Both the position numbers and the translations under genes were made by a program. Shown piece by piece: positions 1-11,324 of a stretch of DNA of 64,000 nt. Where the stretch lies: the NCBI GenBank assembly GCA_964057225.1, contig OZ059898.1:7316001-7380000 (forward strand), in the 5' to 3' direction. The stretch is from Auanema rhodensis (Eukaryota; Nematoda; Chromadorea; Rhabditida; Rhabditidae). The stretch's first letter is position 1; every line of letters begins with the position of its first letter. The notes below the pieces were generated by a model. The model was not told the DNA's origin and ran no database searches. It saw only the letters and a list, made by a program, of their open reading frames with translations.

Positions 1-1104
1 AGTAGTCTGAATGAAGGAGGAGACTTATATGAGCATCATGTAAATACAGAGAGCAAGAGAGAGAGAGAGAGAAAGAGAGAGAAGTTTAAGAGAGCAAGAG
101 AGAAGGAGAGATAAGTTTAAGAGAAAGAGAGAGAGAGAGAGAAAAAAAATTTTCGTAGCTAATGCTTATGTATATAAATGGTGTTCGTTTGCTTATGAAT
201 TCTTGTGCTTTACCACAACTACGGGAAATAAGAATCTTTCCTAAATTACTTAGTTTCTTGAGTGTAATAACTCTTAATTTCCTTTTAAAGGACATCTCCT
301 TATGAACATTCAAAGATTTATTCAAACATCTACTGATTTTGATTGCTTTCTATTTAATTCTAGTAGCTTGAAAATTTATTTTGATTGTTCTTTCTCATTT
401 TAATTTTATTAAAATCTGACATCATTATCCGATACACCTCAAATAACTACCTTCAGCCAGCCCATACACACATCGCTGATTCTGCTTTCACATGGTTGTT
501 TCAGTTGAAACAACCTTTTTCTCGAAATACGATCCATCTGAGAATCAAGAGGAAAACCATTCAGTTGAATACAATATTACATTCTGCTTTTCTTTATATT
601 CTTAGGCTTCTTCTTTCACTTTTCCTGCAGCACTTTTCTACTAACATTCCGACTTATTGGCTTCTAGACTATCTTCTGTCTACATCGTTGATTCTAATTG
701 CTTAATAGAGCTTTATAGTTGGCAGGGAAGTAACGATTGTTCAAAATATATTTTTCCTTTGTAAGAGCAACATATAGCTCAACATCCAATTTGTCTTTTA
801 CTTTTTCTTATTAAAATTTTCTTTAATTTTCCTTTATTCAAATTATTCTTTCAATTATTCATTCAATACCTCACAATCTTTCATATCTCTCATATCTTGT
901 ATTTTCCCACCAAACTCTTTTTCTATCTTTGCTCTTATTTCCATGTTAATGTTACTAACAGATTATTCATATTTTAATTTCATGACATAATAATTTATAT
1001 ATTTAATTTAAAATATATATAATATTTAATTATATAATTGTCGCATTTTTATTATATCTTCATATTTTTAAAAATATTTTATTATTTTATTTTTAGGCAT
1101 TTAA
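1..1104. other. Intergenic, no supported gene
   Basis: AT-rich sequence before the first gene. It holds an interrupted (GA)n tract at about 51-145 and a 22-bp palindrome at 494-515. An open frame at 385-705 (+) has low-complexity Leu/Ile/Ser composition, no recognisable domain and no splice context, so I do not call it a gene. Confidence 0.6.
51..145. repeat. (GA)n-rich simple repeat
   Basis: Interrupted GA dinucleotide tract, with GA on the + strand. It is one of six such tracts in the first 19 kb, all in the same orientation. Confidence 0.9.
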
Positions 1105-1772
1105 ATGGCGCCACCGCGCCTTCTACTACTTGTAGGACTATGCGCACTACTTGTGATGTCATCACGGTAAGCTATATAGAAATTCAAGTTTTAAACTTAT
1201 CAGAAAACCTATTATAAATCTTTTTTAATGATAAAATAAAAGTGAATGCAAGACAAATTAATAAACTTAGGACATATGTATGTAAAAGGAAATGAAGAGG
1301 AAATGAAAGAAAAGCTTAGTTGATGTATTCTTAAGAGTTTTAAAAATCAAATAGTTCATGCAAATGAAAAGTAAAGAAAAAATGTTTTTTTTTCTTTTAA
1401 AAATGTAACAAAAATGAATTAGACGAAAAGAATTATCATGACACATGTCTATCAAAACTAATCTTTTTTTTATAAAAACATATTTTTCGAGGATAAAGTC
1501 ATTCTATCTAATAGATGATATATAACTTTTTTTGTCATTATTTTGCATCATTTTCAATTTATTCCAAATTATTTTGTTGTTTTGTTTTCAGAGCCCTATC
1601 TGAACCTGTGAAAGATAAAAAAATGTCCAAGCAAATGTCACCTATTGGACCATCGTATATGAAAAGAGCGCCGTTTTTAGTTCGACCACATCGTACTTTG
1701 GGTAATTCAATGAAAAACATTGTTTGAAACCGTTATTCAAATCTATTTTCAGCGTTACTACTATTATCGTGA
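1105..1772 (+). CDS. Small secreted peptide precursor (neuropeptide-like), spliced
   Basis: Three-exon model: 1105-1166, 1592-1701, 1753-1772, giving about 63 residues. The start follows a TTTTAG acceptor by 8 nt, fitting spliced-leader addition. Residues 1-20 are a clear signal peptide (MAPPRLLLLVGLCALLVMSS). The mature part is short and basic, with a Lys-Lys pair and a Lys-Arg pair that could be prohormone cleavage sites; the segment after Lys-Arg begins APFLVRPHRTL. The last intron (51 nt, GT...TTTTCAG) makes the tail ALLLLS-stop. If it is retained, the frame instead ends GNSMKNIV. I do not recognise the family. 'Neuropeptide-like' is inferred from size, signal peptide and dibasic sites only. 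Confidence 0.55.
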
Positions 1773-2535
1773 CCAAATCTGTTCTTTAAAATACTCTTAT
1801 CGTACACAACACATTCTCGTCTTCGTCGTCCACTTCTCTTCTAAGCCATTTTTCAAGTCGTCGGTGTTGCTGTCGTTCTCATGGCCGTCAAAACGTCTTG
1901 GAATTCAGAATAACTTCAAAATATTTTTAATATAAACATCAGTATACTGTTTCCTGTCACCCATCCTCCATTCGTCTCATACCGTAGTAACATGTAACGC
2001 GCACTTGTCTCCATCACATCCTTTTCTCGTTCCGTTTTTGTTGTCTCGAGAATGTTTGTGTGCTTATTAGAACATTAGTTTTCACACCATGTTCTTTATC
2101 TTCTTCCTATATTTTTCATTTTAAAAAGTTTTTTTTTCCAAAACATTATTTTGAAAACTTGAACAAGCATTAAAGATTGAAGAGATTGTGCAGGATTTAT
2201 ATTTCGTCAAAAATGTTGATTTTTGATGAACTTACAACATATTTTTTTGGTTTAAATTTCATGATTTTAAAAACATTCAAATATACATATATAGTATATT
2301 CATTCATATTAAACAAACGAGAATATATATATATTTGTCTTTATTTCAACAAGTACTGAAAAGAATGAAAAAAAGTATATATATATATATAAGCTGACTG
2401 ATGTTTATTCAATTAAAGTCTATTTAACAATATTTTTAAATGACTTTTTAAAATAAAATTTATTTGGTAATAGATGTAAAAGAGATGAAACTAGAAAAGT
2501 ATACTTCAAGAAAAAAAAAGATTGAAAATCTCATT
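1773..2535. other. Intergenic, AT-rich
   Basis: No exon, RNA gene or complex repeat seen. Contains the presumed 3' UTR of the preceding peptide gene (+) and of the following minus-strand gene, which converge here. Confidence 0.6.
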
Positions 2536-3367
2536 TTATTCTTCATCACCACTTTCAGATGCTGGTGGAGCAATTTTCTGAAATAAACAAAACCTTTTAG
2601 TGTATATACTTAGTTGAAAGTCATTAATTTATGTGAATAGTTAGTTGCTGTTGTTTTACATAAAATAATATTTTTGAATACTTACACTGAATGTGTCGTA
2701 GTACTTTTGTCGTTGGTCTTCTGGAAGTTGACCAATAGTTTCATCATTGCACATGATCATTCCCTAAAAATAAAAGATCATTTTCACTAAGAAAATTAGG
2801 AAAATTAGTGAAAAGACTTTGAAAAAAGAACAAAAAAAACTGAGAGGTATAGGAAAATGAGAGAGAGAGAGAGGGTGAGAGAGAGAGAAAGAAAGGATTG
2901 TATGATATAAGCAAAGATACTACCTTATCGGTATTCTTGATACAGTCAAGGAATTTGTTGCTCATCTCAATTAAAGCAGGGTCAATTGATTGAGAGCTCA
3001 AACTTTGCTTAGCAATATCAATCTTGTGGTGGAATTCAGCTGCAATCATATTGTATTAATTTTTAGATAATTAAAGATAATATATATGTTAATTATATTT
3101 AATTTGAGTTGATTATAAATTCATTTCTGATCTTATATTCGTCATTTTGATATTGTGTCAACTTAAGTTTTTAAAAATTTCAAGTTTAAAACCTTTTTCA
3201 ATACCTTTAAATTTTCTATCACGAGTATCATCGGATTCGTCACTGGAAGAAGAAGAATCGTCTATGTTTTCAGCAGCAAAGTCCATACGAGCAGCACGTG
3301 GAATTTCTTGTGCGGAAGCGTAGACAACCAAGATGCAGAATCCAAGAGCGAGAAATTGGAAATTCAT
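2536..3367 (-). CDS. Small secreted acidic protein, nematode-type, unknown function
   Basis: Four exons on the minus strand: 3205-3367, 2924-3039, 2686-2763, 2536-2577; total 132 residues with consistent phases. The start follows a TTTAG acceptor by 3 nt. Residues 1-19 form a signal peptide (MNFQFLALGFCILVVYASA). Next comes an acidic Ser/Asp/Glu stretch (DDSSSSSDESDD) and a probably helical middle with two Cys (FLDCIKNTDKGMIMC) that could form one disulfide. The tail is acidic, ending SESGDEE. A short (GA)n tract lies in the second intron (about 2860-2890). I do not recognise a named domain. The layout resembles other small nematode secreted proteins, but I make no functional claim. Confidence 0.8.
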
Positions 3368-4108
3368 TATCTAAAGAAGATAAATGATAATTTAAAGAAG
3401 ATAAAAGATTTTTAAATAATAAAAATAAATAGTTTATGTATATAATTAATAATAAATTTTAAAAAAATGTAAAAAAAAATATATTTCAGTTCAAACAAAT
3501 CAGATTATTATATGTTTTTACAGTTATATCTCTAAAACTACTGAATTTCTGTCATTATATAGTATTTTCATTTGCTCATTACTGAAAATCGGATTAAGAT
3601 CAATTTGTCTATTTATTTAGTCAGGTTATGAGTATTGATAGATTTGAAAAGCAATTTACCGAATGAACATTATAGTTTGGAATAATCCGTTTGTAATCAG
3701 TACAATCGGATCATTATCCGAACAATGATCTGTTCAATTCTCAACAATTGTATTATATACAATATAAATACTATATATTGTATATATATATATTATATAT
3801 TATATTATATAATTAAAATATATTAATTGTATACAACTGATAAAGATGCTGATGTTGCTGTTACTGCTGCTATTATGTTATGTTATGATGTATTTAGTTG
3901 CAAATTTGAAAATAAATTATTTCTTTAATACTTAAAAATATAAAATAATAAATTTTTATTTATTTATTTTTTAAATAAACAATATTATTTTTGATAAATG
4001 ATTATCAATCATTTAATATTTATAAATAACAAAAATTCTTAGTGTCACACGTTGTTGTCATACACATAGAACTGAAAATATAATAAAAATTGAAAAATTA
4101 AAAATATA
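3368..4108. other. Promoter and intergenic region, very AT-rich
   Basis: Upstream of the acidic secreted protein. It includes a 7-bp inverted repeat (GATCATT...AATGATC) at about 3709-3730 and a long TA-rich stretch at about 3755-3835. No gene found. Confidence 0.6.
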
Positions 4109-7044
4109 TTAAACTAACAATGCTTCTTTCGTTAAACAATTCTCATTTCTCCATACAGCTTGGTTTTTAACTGTTGTCGATACTACACAATCACCTCCAT
4201 TTTGTATTGGATAGCCTTCATCCCAATTTTCATATTTTAAATCCTTAAAAGTTCAAAAAACCATTAATTATAATTATATATTTGGATTATCTAACCGTTA
4301 CTCCTACATGACTCCATTCCCATTCATTAGATCCCTTTTTCAATCCAACATGATATTCTACTGTTCGATTAATATTTCTAATAGTCATATATCTGAATTT
4401 TTTTAGTAAAAAATTTAATTTTTTTAAAATCAAAAATACTTTTTAGCTGCATTTTGAACGACAACACTTTTTTCTTGAGAATTGATGAAAACCAAAAAAC
4501 CTTCATAACCATAAATGTTAGAACAGACATGTCTTAAATTGAATTTTCAAAATTATGTTTTTTTCTTGTTGTTTTTCTGAAATATTTTTTTATGAAAAAG
4601 TGAAACAATGACATATTATTTTCTAATTATCTTCTTTTTTTTCCAATGATTAAATGAGCTGATTAGCTTACTCAGCACTGATCCAATTGGAATCAATTGT
4701 ATCCAACATATAACATTCTCCAAATTTTCGATCATTAACTATTAATTGAATCCAACGATTTGGACAGAAACAATTAACTAAAACATATATACTTGTTATT
4801 TACATTATACATAAGTATATATACTATATACTGTGTTGATATAATTAAGAAATATATTTGTAATATACCTTGACACAATGCATCAGTTACATCGTCAATT
4901 TCATCAAATTCTTCAGTTGTAAAATTCATTCGTGGACTAGCTAATAAACCTATTTTCTTTGAAAAATCTCCAGTATTTTGCTATAATATTTAAAAAAATT
5001 TTAGTTAAATTTGGTAAAAAATGAAATGAACGCATACCGTAATAACTGAAACGGTTATAATGCTTATACCATTTTCTTTAATAGAATCAGCTAAATTAGT
5101 TGGATCATCAAGACCATTTCTAAAATAAAAAAAAAGAATAAATAAATAATTTTAAAAAAAAAATAAAAAAATATTATTTGTTACCCATGATATGCACTTG
5201 TATATAATATTATTGCGTTTGGTGATCTTTTCCTAGAAGTTGTATCAAATTCATTTGACGCTAAACGTAGGCAGCTGCAAACAAAATTTTGAAACTAAAA
5301 TCAAATTGGACATTTTAAAATTATAATTTTAAAAATATAAAATATTTTAATTATTATATTACCTAGCTATATCAGATTTACTTATATTTGTTGCTTCAAT
5401 ATTCCATAATTTATCAATAAAAGTATTAGTATCATTACAAGAATCCATAGAAATTTCCACCTAAAATTTAAAAATTAAATTCAAAACAAATTTCAAAAAA
5501 TTCAAACCTTTGCTTGATTGTTGAATGTTAATAAACTAACACGAACAGATTGATTATATGTTTGATCAAGATTCATACCAGCTACCAATGAATGAATATT
5601 AGCTTGAATCTAAAAGTTAAGTTTTAATTTATCAAAAAGAACTGTATTAGTATTAACTGAGGAAAAATCTGCTTTCATTCCTGCTGAATTATCAAGACAA
5701 ATAACAATATTAGTCTAAAATAAATAAATTATTAAAATATAAATAACTATTAATCAAATAATTTTACATAAAGGCTGCTAGGATCACATGAACAGTTCAT
5801 ATAATCAGCTTCTGTTTTAACAGGAGCTGTTGTTGGTCTAGGTTTCTTTGTAGGATTCTACAAAGATATTCAAATAAAATAATTATTATAGTATTAGTTA
5901 CTGGAGAAGTATTCTTCTGAGTTGGCTTAGGTGGAGTGAGAGTTGAACATGTTTCAGTGGGAGGTGTTGGATATGAAGCTAAATTGAAGATTGTTCCTAT
6001 ATTATGATTAAACAAAGCTTTAATACCTTCATGAAAACAAATCTGATCATTTATAATATTATTAAAAACAGATTCTTTAGAAGTACTAAGAGATTGCATT
6101 GGAATAGAAATAATCTATAAGATTAATAGATTTTTATAGTTTAAGAAGGACAGAGATTACATTATATTTAGAAATATTAGCAAAGTCGGACACTTGAGCT
6201 TTTAAAGTTATAAAGGATAATTGAAAACCTGCATTTATAATATTTTTACTTGTTTGTTCTGATAATTTAAATTCTTTAGATCTTCTAAATATATGAATAT
6301 TCTATATATTTTTTATAATAAAACAAACGTTTCTCCTGTAAAAACAATCATTCTTTTCTGAACATCAGTTCTAGGAAGAGATTTCATTCCAATTACATAA
6401 AATTTATAAAGAGCATATAGACATCTTAATATTTTTATATAATTAATAATTAAATGTAATTATCTTACTCAGATAATCCACCTTCCCATAATCCATATGA
6501 TAATGTTTGTGAGTTAAGTGTATCCAAAGTATTTATTAAAGAACTACTGAAAATTTTGCAAAATAAACAGGTGAAATTTGATAATGACGTATATATAATG
6601 ATGTATATTAATAATAAATATATAATAATATACCTTATATCAAAATATGGTGTTGATTCATAATTATCAACAAATAAAAATCCAAATGTTGCAACTCGTA
6701 CCTTATTCTGACTTAATGTCCAATTTGAAACTAATCGTTTAATAAAACTAATTTCCTATAAAAAATAATTATTTTTCTAAAGTTTTTTTACATAAAAATT
6801 AAAATTTACTTCAACTACATTCGAAGGGCTTTCCATAGACAATGAATTATCAATGGCAAATACGATATCTCGTGTACATGGTTCAACATAACATTCTATA
6901 AATTATATAAATACATATAAATATATATTTATTGATTTATTTATTTATTTATAATTTATAATAAATTATACCTTTTGTATGTATTAAAGTATATACATTG
7001 AATATAAGAAATAATGAGAAATATATTGAATGAGGTGTCATCAT
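4109..7044 (-). CDS. Secreted protein with two VWA domains and a C-terminal C-type lectin domain
   Basis: A multi-exon minus-strand gene (about 18 exons, introns mostly 40-70 nt) coding for roughly 630 residues. It starts with a signal peptide (MMTPHSIYFSLFLIFNVYT). The first von Willebrand A domain carries the MIDAS-like FAIDNSLSM (Asp-x-Ser-x-Ser). A Thr/Pro/Lys-rich linker follows (for example TPPKPTQKNTSPVT). The second VWA domain has VICLDNSAGM, where the last Ser of the metal site is Gly. The C-terminus is a C-type lectin fold with CFCPNRWIQL, a WEWS motif and NWDEGYPIQNGGDC, ending near CLTKEALLV. VWA plus lectin is a typical nematode clec-family architecture; such proteins are secreted and often linked to gut or cuticle defence (family knowledge). 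The start context lacks a strong trans-splice acceptor. Stop at 4109-4111. Individual small introns are approximate. Confidence 0.88.
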
Positions 7045-7790
7045 CTTCTACCTTTAAGTTATTTAATTAATAATTTTAATATTATAAAAGAAAACAAATC
7101 AATATTTTCTTTCCTTTTTTTAAAAAATTAAGAAAATATTAGCATCATATGAAATATACTGTAATAAATAATTTTAATGATAAGAAAAAGTTATTTCATT
7201 GATTATATATATGGTTTTTCAACGCCTTCAACTCTGTAAATCGGATGATCTAAGAGATTATAATGATTTCATATCAATTAACTGTTCGTTTATGTCATTT
7301 TTATATACTTCATAGACATTTTTTACATTGAAATAAAAATAAAAATTTATTTTATTCTGTGTACAAAGGCAATTTGACCCAAGTGAAACATGAAGCATCA
7401 TATAGAATATACATATATGTATAAGTAAATGAATAAAAAAAAACATTTTCTTTCAAACCGGGATTAATAACATTTAAAATTTAAAAAAAATAACAATCTA
7501 TATAACCTATATAATCATATAATTCTTAGTTAAAATATAAACTAAAGAATTAAATGAGAATAGTTATTAAGGAATAAGAAGAAGAACGAGTAAAAACAAC
7601 ATCCCGTATAACTGACGATGCTTAACAACCTATACCTAATATAGGTTATTGGTTGGGAAAGTAACTAGTAGAGGATAAAGCTAAACAAATTAGTTTTTGA
7701 CACAAATTTTGTAAGAAAAAGAGAATTTACGATGATATTCTTCTGAATACATTTTCAGAAAAAATAATGGTAGTATAATCTATATTTAGG
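7045..7790. other. Intergenic, no supported gene
   Basis: AT-rich, between the VWA/lectin gene and the 3' end of the next minus-strand gene. A 62-residue open frame at 7258-7446 has no splice context or recognisable content. Confidence 0.55.
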
Positions 7791-10700
7791 TTATAGATTA
7801 TCACATATGACAAAGCCATCCTTATCAAATTTTCGACAGAACTCCTCTAATTCACCCAAACGATGTTTCTCAATAGTGCTCATCGCTGACATTCTGTAAT
7901 ATTATTATATAAATTGTATAAAAAGTAATAATAAAATAAAAATATAAAATATATTTCGAACCTAACAGTAAAATGATTACAATCATTCTTATCTTTAGTC
8001 CATTTCCAGTCAACATCAATTTTTAATGGTGTTATACTGGTTAAGTTCATGACATTTTTATCATATCCATCCATTCCAAGGCGAAGATGTTGATTATACT
8101 AAATAAAAAATAATATATTACATCATAATTATATGGTATAGTTACATGTTCATCTTCTAATTCTGTTGGCAGTTGAACATAGGTAAATGCATTTTGCCAT
8201 CTGGGTAATTCATGATAATCTTGTGGTGATGTAGCCATATGAGCATTTGTTCCACCTTCACAATGTTTTTTACCATGTCTTGTACCACATGTTGAGAGAT
8301 GCCATCTAAATTATTATATAAATAGTTATAGTTTTAGTATAATATATAGTTAAAATAATTATATTTACCTAATAGCTACTTCATCCCAATGGCGACAACG
8401 TAAAACTTCAGATCCTTCCCAGTTATATGTACGACTACCAATTAGCTCCCATTTCTCTTCTTCGGACTGAAAGTTTAAATTATATTTATTTATATTTAAT
8501 ATATAATATTAGATATATTTAATATTAAAATTATAAATATTAGAGAGATAGATAGAAGTAAAAATGTAGTAAAAACAATTTAAATAGAATCGATCTGTTT
8601 AAATCAATGATTAGACAAATATGATAAATGTAAATAAAATATTATATTTATAAGTTATATTTCAATCAATATAACCATTATTATATATTTTTTAAAATAT
8701 ATAATAATAATATAAATTATTATTATAATTTTACTTCCCAACTTCATATTATCTAAAATTTAGAAATTGAAAAACTTGAACATTCAATGAAAAAATCTAA
8801 TTTTCCTACAAATCACGATGAATGTTCAGTGGTTTTTTTTCAATTTCCGTATTCATGAACAGTTGGCTTGACAATGCCATTGATCTGCTTATATCTGCCG
8901 TTTATCTCTAAATCTCATATTCTTCTTTGATTTTTCAAAGTATTTTAACTGAACTGAATAGAAGATAGAATGACATAATCAATAGGTCCGGCTGCCTTTT
9001 TCTCGAAAATTTTGTGTAAAATGGCAGATATCCGTTAAGCTATTTCTTGCTCATCTCTTTACTTTCAGATCATCTGCCTTATCCAATAGATGTATTTACT
9101 TATCCATTTGAATTATACTATATGTATAATGTAATCAATTGGATTATATTACTAAAGTTTATGTTTTATTAATGTTTTTCAAATTTAATTTGTAAACTAA
9201 GCTTATTTCAACTTTTAAATACAATCAATCTGATTGTTTATCTCATGTTTTACACTTAGTTTTTATTTTGAATCGACAATTCACTTTGCTCCAATTTCAA
9301 TCAAGAATTGAAAAAATTATCGTTCAAATACATTTTTTGCTTATTTTCAGAATGTCTGAGTACTTAGGATGGACTGAACGTACTCCATCACAAAGAACCA
9401 AAACATATGGAAAGTACGTATAATTAATAAATATAAATAATATTATATTGTGTTAATTATATTAATTATATTCTTATTTATTTTAGAGATACACTTCCAG
9501 GAGGACCAGTAACGCATAGTTATGAGAGTTACGTGAAGAATATTTTCCATCCAGCAAATCGTCTTAAAAGAGTTAGAACGCACATAAACAACAAAAATCA
9601 AAATGTCTGACGTCTCATATTTCAGGATTCAGAACAATTGGCTACAGATCGTGGTATTCCAGCCAGTACTATGCTCAGAATGGAGAGAACATTGGGTCGT
9701 GGAGTTTTAGAAGATAAATATGATGATGATTTATTAAAGACTCCACTGGAAGCAATGTATGATGAGCTTGGCCTCAAGAGCAATGAGGTTTGTTAGCTTA
9801 AAAACATTTATTTTTTGGTTCGTTGTTATAGATAGGGATTAAATATTGAAAATATTTTAGAATGCTTTGTATCGCAATTATCAAGTATATGTGCCAAAGC
9901 AATCAAGTGAATACTATGCCATTGCTTATGGAAATATCAAGAAAGACACAAGTGATTTGGCACAATGCAGAGTAAGCTTTCTCAATTTGTTTCTTTATTT
10001 GAAACATATTTAGGGTTTGTATACATCATATCGTGATAAAGCAGATGATGAATACATGAAGAATAATCACAAAACATTGATTGATTACAAAAATTTTGAA
10101 AGGTTAGTTCAATCATTACTATATTATAATCACAAAACAATTAGTAGTAAATCAGATAAATACAAATTATATCAGATGAACTATATCTTTCTTGGATAGT
10201 TCTTTGGAATTTTCTTTTTTTTTTCAAAATAATAAAAAAAAATTCTTCAGTCCTGATCATATGTCATACGCCTATGACGGCTATATGTAGTAAGTTTATC
10301 AGACTATATTAACTATAACGTATAGTATAGTTGTAATATAATTGAATTGATAACATTAACTATTTAATATAATTTACAGCTTTTATGCTTTTCAGTAAAA
10401 AAATATTTTTTTCTTCAATTTTTTTTCTATAAAGTATGTTAGACCTCCACAATTGTCACTAAATATGTTGACAAATTGAAAATTTGATTTTCAAGCTTTA
10501 AAATGAATAGAAACTTGAGAAGAAAATATGAATCAAAGAAAACTTAATTATTATTTTGAATAGCAGCCTAATTAGGAAATAGATTGAAATCAAAAATGAC
10601 AAGGACGTTAGAATGAAACAGATTGATTTCAATTTTTGTGTGAGTGAGTGAGTTTTACTATAAATCAACGGAAATTTAAGAAAGAAAAATAAATAAATAA

Positions 10701-11324
10701 TATGAATATATAAGTTTATAACATGTTATTATAACAAATAATAAACTAACTACTATATAATATATAAATATCTATATGAATCATATGAATTATAAACTTT
10801 TTTCTTATTTTCAGTTCTCCTCTCTCACCCTTTTTGTATCAAAGTCATCCATATGTCAGAAGTCAAGATTCAAGAATAGTAGGATCGAACTTCGTTCAGG
10901 TTTTTCAAAGGAAAACATTTTTTCTCTTAATAATTTAATTTCTTAAAGGTAACATCTCGTCCAAAAGACAGATTCCTTGAGAAGGTGGAACAGACTCTAG
11001 CTGAAGTACGCTCAATGCCAAGATACTGTTAATGAACTTCTCAGACAATTTGCTCAATAATTTTCTCAAAAAAAGAAAATGTATAATAGGGCCAATGTGG
11101 AATAGGTTTCTGGTTGTATTAATTCATTATACTATTTTTGATTTTCTTCACAAAATTCTTCTAATAACATCCGGTGAATATAAATACATTTTGAATTATC
11201 TTTTTAAATATTAATATAAGATGTATAAGATGTTATGTATAATTATATTATAATATAAGAATATATAACTAACCTGAATCCTGGCTTGAGCCAGTCCTAC
11301 TAAAAGAAATAACCATAACGTCAT
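7791..11324 (-). CDS. Secreted Cys/His-containing protein of unknown function, hosting a nested gene
   Basis: Five-exon model on the minus strand: 11274-11324, 8369-8466, 8146-8305, 7962-8098, 7791-7893, total 182 residues with phases that all agree. Exon 1 encodes a signal peptide (MTLWLFLLVGLAQARIQ) and begins 4 nt after a TTTTTCAG acceptor. Exon 2 begins SEEEKWELIGSRTYNW. Notable segments are VLRCRHWDEVAIRWH, CGTRHGKKHCEGG and, near the end, EFCRKFDKDGFVICDNL; the Cys are spaced as for disulfides. Intron 1 is about 2.8 kb, unlike the 40-65 nt introns in the rest of the gene, and contains a complete plus-strand gene (9352-11032). The family is not recognised. Exons 2-5 are well supported. 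The link to exon 1 is an inference from the in-phase junction and the need for a start and signal peptide. Confidence 0.6.
9352..11032 (+). CDS. Tyrosine-rich intracellular protein, unknown family
   Basis: Eight-exon plus-strand gene, about 240 residues, with the start 1 nt after a TTTTCAG acceptor. It begins MSEYLGWTERTPSQRTKTYG, has no signal peptide or membrane segment, and is rich in Tyr, Ser, Asp and basic residues. Recognisable segments in order are GGPVTHSYESYVKNIFHP, TMLRMERTLGRGVLEDKYDD, YQVYVPKQSSEYYAIAYGNI, YTSYRDKADDEYMKNNHKT, SPLSPFLYQSHPYVRSQ and FLEKVEQTLAEVRSMPRYC-stop. A structural or cytoskeletal (for example muscle-associated) role would fit this composition but is a guess. 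The fifth coding block ends ...DGYMYSP if the intron after 10289 is removed. If it is retained, translation stops at once (TAG at 10288-10290), giving a short form. The gene lies in the first intron of the opposite-strand secreted-protein gene. Confidence 0.8.

Noticed and set aside
385-705. 106-codon open frame on the + strand
   Set aside because: Low-complexity Leu/Ile/Ser composition, no domain, no start acceptor or splice partners; the region contains a palindrome instead.
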